Origin: Limosilactobacillus reuteri
GTDB lineage: Bacteria > Bacillota > Bacilli > Lactobacillales > Lactobacillaceae
NCBI RefSeq assembly: GCF_013694365.1
Contig: NZ_CP059275.1
Location: 1,550,001-1,614,000, forward strand
Direction of reading: 5' to 3'
DNA: 64,000 nucleotides
The translations under genes were made by a program, and so were the position numbers. Below the pieces are notes generated by a model that was given only the letters and a program-made list of their open reading frames with translations, did no database searches and had not been told where the DNA came from. Below, piece by piece: positions 47,572 to 56,712 of this stretch. Position 1 is the first letter of the stretch, and every line of letters begins with the position of its first letter.

Positions 47572-48588
47572 ATGAATCGTTATGATCGTCAAGAAAGGGT
47601 ACATCAAATTGGTAGTATTGGTCAGCAAAAAATTAGCCATGCAACTATTATGATTGTCGGTGTAGGGGCATTGGGAAGTTATACAGCCGAGCAACTTGTC
47701 CGTGCTGGAGTTAAAAGACTTGTCTTGATTGATCCTGACACTGTTGACGTAACTAATCTTCAACGTCAATCGCTTTTCACCGAAGCAGATGCTAGCCAAC
47801 AACGGCTTAAGGTCGAAGCAGCTAAAGAACATTTACATAAAATTAATTCAGTATGTCAAATTACTGCGATCCCAGCGCCGATTACTGCTGACCTTATTGA
47901 CGAATATCAGTTTACCCTTTGTTTAGACTGTCTTGATAATTATCAAGCACGGGATCTATTAAACAAACTAGCAATCATCAAAAACTTTGATTATCTATTT
48001 GCCAGCTGTGCAGGAACCTATGGGAACGTAATGGCGATTTCGCCACAAAATCATCCCTGCTTGAACTGTCTTTTTCCTAATATTAATGAATTAAAACAAA
48101 ACGATTGTGATTTAATTGGGGTTAATACTGCTTTAATCCCGATTGTGGCGGGACTACAGGTATCTTTAGCGCTTCATTATCTGGTTGACAAAACACAGGT
48201 TAATTTTAATGAATTGATCGCGGTTGACAATTGGTCAATGCAATTTAGTAAGTTTGCTATTAATAAAAATTACCATTGTCCCGCCTGTGCTAAGCCAAGC
48301 AGTATTTCTTTAGAAGAATCAGCACCAGAATTACATATGTTATGTGGGGAAAATGCATATTATACGATCAAAGAGAAACCTATTAATTTTGGCAGACTTA
48401 AAGAATTTTTGGCTAAAAAAGAGCTCTTAATTAACGCAAATCGATTGTTTCTTCATTTTAAATGGGAAAATCGTCCAGTAAGTATATTCAAGAATGGTAA
48501 GATTGTTATGTATAACTTACCTACTTCGGCGATTGCCCAGAAACAGTTTAAGTCGTTAAATATTTTGATGAAAGAAGACCTATTATGA
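47572..48588 (+). CDS. moeB: MoeB/ThiF-family adenylyltransferase
   Basis: 338 residues. Adenylates the C-terminus of MoaD for later sulfuration. ATP-binding 'IVGVGALGSYTAEQLVRAG' (about 27-45), 'RQSLF', and two CxxC zinc pairs ('CLNC' about 164-167, 'CPAC' about 237-240). After about 250 an extra ~85-residue domain follows; no rhodanese Cys loop is clear there. Its last ATGA is repeated as the first bases of moaB, showing natural order moeB then moaB. Confidence 0.9.
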   Translation: MNRYDRQERVHQIGSIGQQKISHATIMIVGVGALGSYTAEQLVRAGVKRLVLIDPDTVDVTNLQRQSLFTEADASQQRLKVEAAKEHLHKINSVCQITAIPAPITADLIDEYQFTLCLDCLDNYQARDLLNKLAIIKNFDYLFASCAGTYGNVMAISPQNHPCLNCLFPNINELKQNDCDLIGVNTALIPIVAGLQVSLALHYLVDKTQVNFNELIAVDNWSMQFSKFAINKNYHCPACAKPSSISLEESAPELHMLCGENAYYTIKEKPINFGRLKEFLAKKELLINANRLFLHFKWENRPVSIFKNGKIVMYNLPTSAIAQKQFKSLNILMKEDLL

Positions 48589-49086
48589 ATGAAAAAAATC
48601 GCAATTTTAACGGTTAGCGATAGCCGAACATTAGATAGCGATACTTCTGGAAAATTAATTGCTATGAAGATGGCTAACGCGGGCTTATCAGTAGTTGATC
48701 GGGTAATCGTTAATGATGATATTGTCAATATTCAAACTGCCTACCTTCAACTAGAACAACAAGCCCTTGATATCATCATTACTAATGGTGGAACAGGAAT
48801 TGCTCAGCGTGATGTTACTATTCCGGCTATCCGTCCACTCCTCAAACGGCTAATTCCGGGTTTTGGGGAAGCGTTTCGCCAGATATCATTTGATGAAATC
48901 GGTACTCGTGCGCTTGCATCACAAGCACTAGCCGGATTTAACTACCGCAATCAGCTTACCTATTGTTTACCTGGTTCCCAGAATGCCTGTCAAACGGCTC
49001 TAAACAAACTAATTTTGCCAGAATATGAACATTTATTATTTGAAAGCAGTTCCCAACGAAAGGAAGTTCACCACCATGCTCACTAG
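48589..49086 (+). CDS. moaB: Molybdopterin adenylyltransferase MoaB/MogA
   Basis: 165 residues. Adenylates molybdopterin before metal insertion. Seen: 'ILTVSDSRTLDSDTSGKLI' (about 5-23), 'IITNGGTGIAQRDVTIPAI' (about 63-81). The last eleven bases ATGCTCACTAG (49076-49086) are repeated exactly as the start of moeA, so the two genes overlap by 11 bp in the genome. Confidence 0.92.
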   Translation: MKKIAILTVSDSRTLDSDTSGKLIAMKMANAGLSVVDRVIVNDDIVNIQTAYLQLEQQALDIIITNGGTGIAQRDVTIPAIRPLLKRLIPGFGEAFRQISFDEIGTRALASQALAGFNYRNQLTYCLPGSQNACQTALNKLILPEYEHLLFESSSQRKEVHHHAH

Positions 49087-50304
49087 ATGCTCACTAGAAG
49101 AACACCAATCTCTGTTGCCGAGGCACAGAAAAAGATTAAGGAAATCCCCCTGAAAACAACTACAGAAACAATTCCCCTATCAAAAGCTAACCATCGTATT
49201 TTAGCTGAGGATGTCCATGCTCATTATGACTATCCTCATTTTCGCCGAGCAGGAATGGATGGGTATGCAATTTTAGCCAGCGATGATCATGACTTCCCCC
49301 GCGAGTTTAATGTCCGAGGAGAGATTCAAGCTGGAGCAACTTGGGATCAACCATTACAGCCAGGGGATGCAGTTCGGATAATGACTGGTGCATATGTCCC
49401 TTCTGATGCGGGGAAAGTAATTCGAATTGAAAAAACGCGGCCCGCTAAAGATGAAAATAAGGTTCAAATTATTACAACTGAGAGTAAAACTAACATTACA
49501 GAAACTGGTACTGATGTAAAAAGCGGTGATATCGTTTTAGCAAAAGACCAGGAAATAAATCCCGGTGGCCTAGCAGTCTTAACGGCTTTTGGTGTTCAAG
49601 AAGTAACAGTTTATAAAAAACCACGGATTGCAATTATCGCCACTGGAACTGAATTATTAGGACCTAATGCCACGATTGAACCGGGAAAGATCTTTAATAG
49701 TAATGGTATTATGTTAAAAAATCTTGTAGGAGAAACTGGTGGGATTGTTGATTTTGAAACCCAATTACCAGATGATGCTGATCTTATCAAGCAGACTCTT
49801 GAAGAACAAATAGCAACTCATGAAATTGTAATTACTGATGGTGGTGTTTCAGTTGGTGATTTTGATTTTATTGGAGATGAAGCACGTAAAGCTGATGAAT
49901 TGCTTTTTAATAAGATTAAACAACGACCAGGAAGCGTTACGACTGCCTTTGTTCAAAATAATACGTTAATAATGGCCCTTTCTGGGAATCCAGGAGCTTG
50001 TTTTACTGGTTTTTACCTTTATATGGAACCGCTGATTCGCCGTTATCAACACCAAGCCAGCCGAATTAAGCAAGTACGGGCAATATTAGCGGCCCCATAT
50101 AATAAAACAAACGGGTTCGATCGGTATCTTCGTTGTACTTATGAATTCAAAGATAATCAGTTTTATGTTTATCCAAATGGAATCAACAGATCTGGCTCAT
50201 TAGCTAACCTCCAGACGACAACCTGTTTAGCACTGATTCCGCATAGTACTACTCCAATGAAGGTCGGAACGGAGACAGACGCATGGCTATTACCCTTCAA
50301 ATAA
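49087..50304 (+). CDS. moeA: Molybdopterin molybdenumtransferase
   Basis: 405 residues. Inserts molybdate into adenylated molybdopterin. Domain features: 'DYPHFRRAGMDGYAI' (about 47-61), 'IMTGAYVPSDAGKVIRIE', the MPT-binding 'ITDGGVSVGDFDFI', and 'ALSGNPGACFTGFYLY'. Its final 22 bases (50283-50304) recur as the first 22 bases of mobB, a natural overlap written twice. Confidence 0.94.
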   Translation: MLTRRTPISVAEAQKKIKEIPLKTTTETIPLSKANHRILAEDVHAHYDYPHFRRAGMDGYAILASDDHDFPREFNVRGEIQAGATWDQPLQPGDAVRIMTGAYVPSDAGKVIRIEKTRPAKDENKVQIITTESKTNITETGTDVKSGDIVLAKDQEINPGGLAVLTAFGVQEVTVYKKPRIAIIATGTELLGPNATIEPGKIFNSNGIMLKNLVGETGGIVDFETQLPDDADLIKQTLEEQIATHEIVITDGGVSVGDFDFIGDEARKADELLFNKIKQRPGSVTTAFVQNNTLIMALSGNPGACFTGFYLYMEPLIRRYQHQASRIKQVRAILAAPYNKTNGFDRYLRCTYEFKDNQFYVYPNGINRSGSLANLQTTTCLALIPHSTTPMKVGTETDAWLLPFK

Positions 50305-50796
50305 ATGGCTATTACCCTTCAAATAATCGGTCATAAAAAAAGCGGCAAGACTCTTATCACGACGACTTTAATCGAAAGGCTCTCAAAAGAAGGGTATCGA
50401 GTAGCTGCTCTTAAACATGATGCCCATAATGCCGCAATGGATGTGCCAACTACTGACAGTGCTAGAATGAGTAGTGCTGGAGCTAAACAGGTTATTTTAC
50501 AATCTGCGACTGAATTTTTCTTTCATCAAAAAAGTAATGTTCCGTCTTTAACGGAAATGGTTGAATTATTAAGTACCGACAATGATTTTGTCTTGATTGA
50601 AGGTCATAAGGAAGCCACTCAATATCCGCAAATTTTATTATTAAAGCCTGGCGAAGATCCTACCAATGTTGCTCATACTCCCCCTCTTAAAATAGGTAGT
50701 ATCTTTAATGGAACAACCGCTGACTTATTAGGAAAAGATGCAATTGTAAATTGGTGTTATGACTACTTAAAACAAGTAAAGGGGGATGCAGGATGA
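50305..50796 (+). CDS. mobB: Molybdopterin-guanine dinucleotide biosynthesis protein MobB
   Basis: 163 residues. GTP-binding adaptor for MobA. P-loop 'IIGHKKSGKTLITTTLIERL' (about 7-26), then 'DSARMSSAGAKQVIL' and 'FVLIEGHKEATQYPQILLL'. Overlaps moeA by 22 bp and mobA by 4 bp in the genome, judged from repeated bases at both joints. Confidence 0.9.
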   Translation: MAITLQIIGHKKSGKTLITTTLIERLSKEGYRVAALKHDAHNAAMDVPTTDSARMSSAGAKQVILQSATEFFFHQKSNVPSLTEMVELLSTDNDFVLIEGHKEATQYPQILLLKPGEDPTNVAHTPPLKIGSIFNGTTADLLGKDAIVNWCYDYLKQVKGDAG

Positions 50797-51369
50797 ATGA
50801 TTGGATTAGTATATGCTGGTGGTAAATCTACCCGTTTTGGGAAAGATAAAGCTACTTATCATGTTCCAGGATTACCAGCTACCAATATAGAGCTAGCAGT
50901 CGAGAAATTAACACCCTTTTGTCAGCAGATCGTTGTTTGTGCTAATGAAATAAATCGAGCGCATATATTAAAGTTGGTTGGTCAAGAACCGGCTGTGCAG
51001 ATTATCTGTGATATTCCCCCTTATGATCATCATGGTCCCCTCTCAGCAATTATTGCTTGTACTAGTCATTTTTCAACTCTTCGGGACTATTTAACTCTGG
51101 CTGTTGATTATCCTTATCTCACAAAAGATTCACTTGCTGTTCTTGCTCGTACGTCCAACTCTTATATTGCAACAAGTCAGCACAATCACTATTCATTAGC
51201 TCATTTTTCAGTTAGCAATGAACAAGTTACTACTTGGGTTGATAATAATGATGACTGGCGATTACGTAGTTTCATCACTAATAAGTGCGTCTGCCACCCC
51301 CTTACGTATCGCTCAAGTAACGAATTTTCAAATTTAAACTATCGTGAGGTCGATTTAAATGAAAAGTAA
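50797..51369 (+). CDS. mobA: Molybdenum cofactor guanylyltransferase MobA
   Basis: 190 residues. Attaches GMP to Mo-molybdopterin, giving the bis-MGD used by NarG. N-terminal nucleotide-binding 'LVYAGGKSTRFGKDKATY' (the usual LAGGxSxRMGxDKA with a Tyr for Leu variation) and 'DIPPYDHHGPLSAIIAC', 'LAVDYPYLTKDSL'. Ends ATGAAAAGTAA (51359-51369), which recurs as the start of the next gene. Confidence 0.9.
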   Translation: MIGLVYAGGKSTRFGKDKATYHVPGLPATNIELAVEKLTPFCQQIVVCANEINRAHILKLVGQEPAVQIICDIPPYDHHGPLSAIIACTSHFSTLRDYLTLAVDYPYLTKDSLAVLARTSNSYIATSQHNHYSLAHFSVSNEQVTTWVDNNDDWRLRSFITNKCVCHPLTYRSSNEFSNLNYREVDLNEK

Positions 51370-51654
51370 ATGAAAAGTAAAGATTCAATGACAAATCCTG
51401 ATTTTCAAAAGCTCATTTCCCTTGTTTTAAATGACTTAACAATTAGACGAACAATGCTAGAAAATCGGGAACAAGAAGTAAGCCAACAAATGAGTTCGCT
51501 GGAAAAAGATGCGGAGTTAGAACAACTGGACGACCAAATTCAACAGATTCAAGCTGATTTTGATCATTACCGCGAATTTCAGGATCCGAAATTTGATTTT
51601 AGTGCAACTAAGTATTTCCAGGGACCATCGATGGGATTACCACAACATCCTTAA
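51370..51654 (+). CDS. Coiled-coil hypothetical protein in nitrate island
   Basis: 94 residues, acidic, helical. Heptad-like 'MLENREQEVSQQMSSLEKDA' and 'LEQLDDQIQQIQADFDHY' predict an antiparallel coiled coil. Overlaps mobA by 11 bp in the genome and directly precedes the sensor kinase, so it is co-transcribed with both. It does not resemble the GAF-domain nitrate receptor NreA, but its position is that of an accessory to the NreBC-like pair. Function unknown. Confidence 0.6.
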   Translation: MKSKDSMTNPDFQKLISLVLNDLTIRRTMLENREQEVSQQMSSLEKDAELEQLDDQIQQIQADFDHYREFQDPKFDFSATKYFQGPSMGLPQHP

Positions 51655-52713
51655 GTGCTTGAAACTGCTAATTGGATACAAAAATATTTTGATCAATCAC
51701 CAGATGCAATCTTCTTATTTAAAAATGATGATCTTTTAGTTAGTAATGAGCCGGCTCAGCGGTTAGTAACTATGCTTAATTTAGATGTTAATTACCTACT
51801 GCAAATTGGTAAAAACGCTTGGTCACAACTAGAAAATGATGATTGTGCTTCATGCTTGATTAAAAAGCGGTTAACGGGAGCTACCGTTCCGATAACGTTT
51901 CACTCCAACGCTACTCATCCTTTTCATTTTTCAATGGTTTATCGTCCTCTTGACGATAAAGAAAGTGTCTTTGCCCTGACTCTTGAAAATCGTGAGCAAC
52001 AGCAACGCCTTTCGCAGATTGAAGAGCACCGAATTCTCAATCAATACGTAAATGAAGCACACGAAAAGGAACGGCAAAAAATCTCACAAGATCTTCACGA
52101 TAGCGTTGCACAGGGAATCTACGCCGCAATAATGGGCATTCAAAGATTAGCAACGGTGCAAAAGCAAAGAAATACTGAGCAATTTCAAGCAATGAGTGCT
52201 GCAATCGAAAAGCAGTTACAAATGACCCTTAAAGAGATTAAAGGGCTCGCACTCGATATTCGTCCCTCGGTGCTCGATAATTTTGGCTTAATTCCGGCAA
52301 TCAAAGCTTTGGCGAAACGTCTTCAAAATAGTACAGGAATCACAATTGATGTTATAGCCCTTACCTCTGCTGAAAAATTACAAAAAAACATTCAAAACGT
52401 TCTTTACCGCATTACACAAGAGGCAATTAATAACGCAATTAAACATGCTCATTCAACAGAAATAAGTATTATTGTTACGGATCACAATAGTTACCTTCAG
52501 TTAGAGATTCTTGATAATGGAATTGGATTTGATATTGATCAGCATAGTGGATTTAATGGACATTCACTTGGATTAATGAATATGAATGAACGCGTTAAGG
52601 CATATAACGGAGCCTTTACAATTACATCAAAAATTAATAAGGGAACGACAGTCAAGGTAAAGTTTCCCTATAATAATACTTTAAATAAGGATATGGTGAG
52701 AACAAATGTATAA
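51655..52713 (+). CDS. nreB: NreB/NarX-like sensor histidine kinase
   Basis: 352 residues, cytoplasmic, GTG start. A PAS-like N-domain (about 10-115) contains one Cys pair 'DCASC' (about 63-67); the second pair that, with the first, binds the oxygen-sensitive [4Fe-4S] in staphylococcal NreB is absent, and these are its only cysteines. HisKA_3 box 'KISQDLHDSVAQGIYA' with His near 149, ATPase 'ILDNGIGFD'. Should control nitrate respiration in response to oxygen or nitrate. Final ATGTATAA is repeated at the regulator's start. Confidence 0.88.
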   Translation: MLETANWIQKYFDQSPDAIFLFKNDDLLVSNEPAQRLVTMLNLDVNYLLQIGKNAWSQLENDDCASCLIKKRLTGATVPITFHSNATHPFHFSMVYRPLDDKESVFALTLENREQQQRLSQIEEHRILNQYVNEAHEKERQKISQDLHDSVAQGIYAAIMGIQRLATVQKQRNTEQFQAMSAAIEKQLQMTLKEIKGLALDIRPSVLDNFGLIPAIKALAKRLQNSTGITIDVIALTSAEKLQKNIQNVLYRITQEAINNAIKHAHSTEISIIVTDHNSYLQLEILDNGIGFDIDQHSGFNGHSLGLMNMNERVKAYNGAFTITSKINKGTTVKVKFPYNNTLNKDMVRTNV

Positions 52714-53367
52714 ATGTATAACGTTTTAGTTGCAGACGACCACGCAATTGTTCGCTCAGGAATTTCATACTTAGTCGATCTTCAACCGAATTTTACGGTG
52801 GTTGATGGGACAGCGAGTGGAACTGATACATATATTCGAGTTGAACAAGGCGGAATTGATATCTTAATTATGGATTTAAGTATGCCCCCTGGCGAAAATG
52901 GCCTAATTACTACTCGGCGAATCCATGATAAGTTTCCCAAAGTTAAAATTATCATTCTCTCGATGCATGAAGAACAGGAATATATCAACAAGGCAATGGC
53001 AAATGGCGCAATGTCTTATATTTTGAAAAGTTCACCAGATAGCGAAATTGTTAATGCCCTAAAACATGTTATAAATGGCGAGAAATATCTTGATGCAAAT
53101 ATCATTGTTAGTAAGACAGATATTAGAGAAATAAATGCATCTGGTAATACCTTAAAATTAAAGGGCTATAATAGTCTTTCAAAAAGGGAGAAAGAAGTCT
53201 TTCCACTTATTGCTTTAGGGTATTCAAATAAAGAGATCTCACAAAAGATGTTTATTTCAACAAAGACAGTGGAAGCCCATAAAGCAAATATTTCACGCAA
53301 ACTTCACTTACATGGACGGGTTGAACTAGTACAATATGCTATTCATCACCATTTAATTGACCTTTAA
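52714..53367 (+). CDS. nreC: NreC/NarL-like response regulator
   Basis: 217 residues. Receiver domain with acceptor Asp in 'IDILIMDLSMPPGENG' and 'YILKSSPD', then a LuxR-type HTH ('LSKREKEVFPLIALGYSNKE' and 'ISQKMFISTKTVEAHKANIS'). Overlaps the kinase gene by 8 bp in the genome. Expected to activate nar and nark genes; binding sites cannot be seen because intergenic DNA is absent. Confidence 0.92.
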   Translation: MYNVLVADDHAIVRSGISYLVDLQPNFTVVDGTASGTDTYIRVEQGGIDILIMDLSMPPGENGLITTRRIHDKFPKVKIIILSMHEEQEYINKAMANGAMSYILKSSPDSEIVNALKHVINGEKYLDANIIVSKTDIREINASGNTLKLKGYNSLSKREKEVFPLIALGYSNKEISQKMFISTKTVEAHKANISRKLHLHGRVELVQYAIHHHLIDL

Positions 53368-53640
53368 ATGGCGACGAACCTCAGTCGAGAGGATGAGTTG
53401 CGGGGAATCCTCAGTGATGTTGCTCGCAAACGCTTTACTAATAGTCGACAAGTTAATCCCGTTTCCAACCTGTTTTTAACAACTAAATATGCAGTTGAAA
53501 ACCAATATATTTCTGGAGCAGTTATTGACGAATCATTTAGTTCAACATTAGCAGAGATAAATTTAAAAGATGCTGCTTTAACTGATCGCGGCCGTAATAA
53601 GCTTGCACAACTTCTTGCTCAATCAACAAAGGAGAATTAA
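53368..53640 (+). CDS. Small hypothetical protein in nitrate island
   Basis: 90 residues, soluble, helical in outline, no cysteine, no motif. 'RKRFTNSRQVNPVSNLFLTT' in the middle. It ends AAAGGAGAATTAA, providing the ribosome binding site for the next gene, so these two are true neighbours. Function unknown. Confidence 0.55.
   Translation: MATNLSREDELRGILSDVARKRFTNSRQVNPVSNLFLTTKYAVENQYISGAVIDESFSSTLAEINLKDAALTDRGRNKLAQLLAQSTKEN
53629..53634 (+). promoter_or_regulatory. Shine-Dalgarno for the gene at 53641
   Basis: AAGGAG, 6 bases before ATG 53641 and within the preceding coding sequence. Shows a native, tightly coupled junction. Confidence 0.75.
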
Positions 53641-54609
53641 ATGGATATTCAAGATAAGCTAAAACGAGATTACGAAAATAAATCGATCTATACTGCAGGC
53701 TTTTACGCAGACCCAAACAATGAACTTGCAAATCGCAAAAAATTATTTGATGCCTTAAAATCATTAGTCGAGAATCAAGCAGCAACAACCCCATTTGCCT
53801 TACAAATCATGCTTACAAATGGTGAAATTAATGTAATGCCCCTTGGACTTGTTGACCTTGAAGAACTTAAAAAATATGAAAGTGAACAACGATCCAAGCA
53901 CGGTTTAGATGAACATAACGATGATATTCCTCTGCTAATCCAATATGCCCCTCATGCAGAGAAAAAAGAGGTAGTTAAAAAAAGAATAGGCACCGTTCAA
54001 GATCTTTTTACAAACTTTAACGAGCAAATTGAAAAGATATGGCAAACTGTTAAAGAATTTATGCAGGATAATTTTGCTTTATTAACAACTATCGAAAAGG
54101 ATTTGATTGCAGATAGTCAGAATGTGATGCAAGAGTATCAAATCACTTTTTCTAAGATGACTGAGGCGGAACGAAAAGAAAAGCTGGGATTTAGTGTTCC
54201 GGAAGATGAAATTAGCCAATTCTGCCGCTACATGGCTGATATGCATGAAGTTCAAGCAATCGTATTATCTGCGGGAGCCTTTGCTAACCATGAGCTTCTT
54301 GGTAAAAATTCCTTTACTGAAATGATAAGCGATAATATTCGACGGAGTACCCTCTTTTGGGTTCTTGATAATACCTTCTACGAAATTTACTATTATTTCT
54401 ACATGAGTAATGACAATGATAAACTCCATAAGCGACTTAAACATCAACGAGAAGCCCTCATCGTTAATATGCGTAATGATGCTTTTCATCGTGCACAAGA
54501 ATTTACTGAGAAACAAATTAAAAATGTTGATTTTAATGAGTATTTCAGTGATATCTTCATCCCCGTTGCTGAACAAATAATTGCTGAAGTAAATAAATTT
54601 AAGGACTGA
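53641..54609 (+). CDS. Hypothetical protein in nitrate island
   Basis: 322 residues, soluble, mostly helical with acidic and charged stretches. An N-terminal alpha/beta part ('PFALQIMLTNGEINVMPLGL', about 56-75) precedes a long helical region. Only one cysteine. No family recognised. It ends AAGGACTGA just before the GTG of the next gene, so the pair is natural and probably translationally coupled. Confidence 0.55.
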   Translation: MDIQDKLKRDYENKSIYTAGFYADPNNELANRKKLFDALKSLVENQAATTPFALQIMLTNGEINVMPLGLVDLEELKKYESEQRSKHGLDEHNDDIPLLIQYAPHAEKKEVVKKRIGTVQDLFTNFNEQIEKIWQTVKEFMQDNFALLTTIEKDLIADSQNVMQEYQITFSKMTEAERKEKLGFSVPEDEISQFCRYMADMHEVQAIVLSAGAFANHELLGKNSFTEMISDNIRRSTLFWVLDNTFYEIYYYFYMSNDNDKLHKRLKHQREALIVNMRNDAFHRAQEFTEKQIKNVDFNEYFSDIFIPVAEQIIAEVNKFKD

Positions 54610-55518
54610 GTGAATTTAACACCAGATGAACGGTTGGTAGATGCATTAACAACCGTTATTTATCAATATCCTCCAATGGTTCGCGAAATGATTAACTTGA
54701 GTACTGGTGAAGAAGAACGGCGACTAAGGTTGTCGCTTTTTGAGGCTTTTAGTTATTTCAACGAAAAAGAGCTCACAATTGATCAAATCACAGCTGCTCA
54801 ACTACCAGAACTATTGGCATTAGCAACTCATTTGAATCCTCCTTCTTTTCAGCCAAATAACCTAACTCCTGGGGAATTCGCTAGTCAAAAAGCTTATTCA
54901 TATGTTGCGAGCTACTTAATGAATCGCTTTGTCCGTTCACTAAGTACTGTAGGTAATCCTCCACAAATAATTGAGGAGTTGACAACTGACGCTGGAGATG
55001 TGATGCTTGCACAGGTTCGACGGCTACAGTTTAACTATAATCAGCAATTTAAGGTAGCTGACTATTTAGCAGATGTTAAAGCACGATGGGGATTACTTGG
55101 AACAATGACTGCAAAACAAAGTGCCGTCCTTAGCGGAGCAAAAAGGGAAATTGTTTCACTTGCAGGACAGATTGGTCAAGCCTTTGGTACTGCTAGTTAT
55201 ATTACACATGAGTTTCAACAACTCAGTAATGATCCCGACTCATTTGTAAAGATGATAACGAGTGGTCAGTATCCCCTGGCACTTTTATTCGCGCGCCAAC
55301 AGAATCCACAATGGTTTAGTGATTTCTTCGCTTCAGATCATCGTCCTTCACAAGCGATGTTTAAGCAAGCCCATCAATTAGCACTTGAACGAATTGATGA
55401 TGTCAAGCAACTAATTGATGATATCTTCTCCCAGCTAATCCTTGATATTAAAGTGTTACCAGCTGGCCAAACTCAGGATGAATTGTTTCGATTAGTTGAA
55501 AAATTAAAAAAAGAATAA
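54610..55518 (+). CDS. Polyprenyl-synthase-like protein lacking Asp-rich motifs (tentative)
   Basis: 302 residues, GTG start, all-helical. The segment 'VADYLADVKARWGLLGTMTA' and then 'GQIGQAFGTASYITHEFQQL' follows the pattern of trans-polyprenyl synthases around 'YL..I..KTA.L' and 'G..LG.AFQI.DDI.D', but where the DDxxD metal site should be there is 'THEFQ', and the first DDxxD is also not seen. If related it cannot make prenyl diphosphates in the usual way. Nearby nitrate respiration needs menaquinone, so a link to quinone is tempting but unproven. Confidence 0.45.
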   Translation: MNLTPDERLVDALTTVIYQYPPMVREMINLSTGEEERRLRLSLFEAFSYFNEKELTIDQITAAQLPELLALATHLNPPSFQPNNLTPGEFASQKAYSYVASYLMNRFVRSLSTVGNPPQIIEELTTDAGDVMLAQVRRLQFNYNQQFKVADYLADVKARWGLLGTMTAKQSAVLSGAKREIVSLAGQIGQAFGTASYITHEFQQLSNDPDSFVKMITSGQYPLALLFARQQNPQWFSDFFASDHRPSQAMFKQAHQLALERIDDVKQLIDDIFSQLILDIKVLPAGQTQDELFRLVEKLKKE

Positions 55519-56712
55519 ATGTCAAGTGTTAAAGATGTTGCTCATGGGAGTAGGCGAAATGCTTATACTGCATTGATCCTCTCCACGCTTGCAATGATTG
55601 TTTGTTTTATGTCGTGGTCTAACTTTGCGCCACTTGCATCCCAAATTGCTGAGATGTTCAATTTGGATGTATCGCAGCGAACGTTGTTATTAGCGACACC
55701 AGTCCTTTTGGGATCAATTATGCGAATTCCAGTAGGGATCTTAAGTGATCGTTACGGCGGGAAAAAGGTTTATTTGATCTTAATGGCCTTTATTTTGATT
55801 CCACTAATTATGATTCCACATGTTCATTCATTTGGAATGTTGCTCTTTGCCGCATTGCTTGTTGGGATGTCAGGAACATCGTTTGCCGTTGGGGTTTCTT
55901 ATGCTTCAGTTTGGTTTCCGCCAGAACAGCAAGGACTAGCCCTGGGAATCGTTTCAATGGGGAATATGGGGAATGCTGTGGCTGCCATGACTTTACCTTA
56001 TATTTCCAAGGCAGCGGGATTTGATAGTGTTTACTACTTTTTGATTATTCTTACAGTGATCTTTGGTGTTCTTTTCGCAGTTTTTTGTAAAGAAATGCCA
56101 GTTGATAAAAGTAAAACGATTAAGGGCGCATTGTCTGTTGCCGCGGACAGTGGAACATGGTATCTATCACTATTTTACTTCTTGACTTTTGGCTTATTTG
56201 TTGCATTTACAAACTTAACGCCAACATTCTTGACAGGGATGTTTCATTATACTCCTGTTACTGCCGGCCTTTATTCAGCATTATTTGCTTTCGTATGTAC
56301 GTTAGTTCGTCCATTTGGTGGTTACCTTGCTGATAGAAAACGCCCCATGGCATTATTACAATGGGTCTTTGTAGCAATCGTTATTTTTGCTATTTGGATT
56401 ATGCTTAGTTTTCACAATCAATTCATGTTTATCGCAGGGATTGTTTTGGTTGGTCTTTCTGCAGGGATTGGTAACGGGGTTGTCTTCAAAATGGTTCCAT
56501 ATGTATCCCAAGGTAATACGGGAGCGGTTACTGGTTTCGTTGGAGCAGTTGGTGGCTTAGGAGGTTTCTTTCCACCACTAATTATTGGTTATATTTACCA
56601 ATGGACAGGTAGTTATGAGCTTGGAATTGCACTCTTAGCGTTAACCGGTGTAATTTGCTGGTTTGCTCTATGGAAACATTACATTCATGGTGATGTTCAC
56701 ATCGTTAAATAA
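55519..56712 (+). CDS. narK: Nitrate/nitrite transporter NarK
   Basis: 397 residues, twelve helices, NNP family of major facilitators. Loop 2-3 'GILSDRYGGKKVY' (about 73-85), the glycine-rich nitrate signature 'GIVSMGNMGNAVAAMT' (about 147-162) and its second-half partner 'GLSAGIGNGVVFKMVP' (about 315-330). Imports nitrate and/or exports nitrite for NarGHI. Confidence 0.94.
   Translation: MSSVKDVAHGSRRNAYTALILSTLAMIVCFMSWSNFAPLASQIAEMFNLDVSQRTLLLATPVLLGSIMRIPVGILSDRYGGKKVYLILMAFILIPLIMIPHVHSFGMLLFAALLVGMSGTSFAVGVSYASVWFPPEQQGLALGIVSMGNMGNAVAAMTLPYISKAAGFDSVYYFLIILTVIFGVLFAVFCKEMPVDKSKTIKGALSVAADSGTWYLSLFYFLTFGLFVAFTNLTPTFLTGMFHYTPVTAGLYSALFAFVCTLVRPFGGYLADRKRPMALLQWVFVAIVIFAIWIMLSFHNQFMFIAGIVLVGLSAGIGNGVVFKMVPYVSQGNTGAVTGFVGAVGGLGGFFPPLIIGYIYQWTGSYELGIALLALTGVICWFALWKHYIHGDVHIVK

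Noticed and set aside
49076..50326. Short direct repeats as slippage or recombination sites
   Set aside because: They sit exactly at stop/start joints and equal ordinary gene overlaps, so they come from joining features.
53368..55518. Toxin-antitoxin, phage or defence module
   Set aside because: Sizes, lack of nuclease or toxin motifs and coupling to nitrate genes do not support it.
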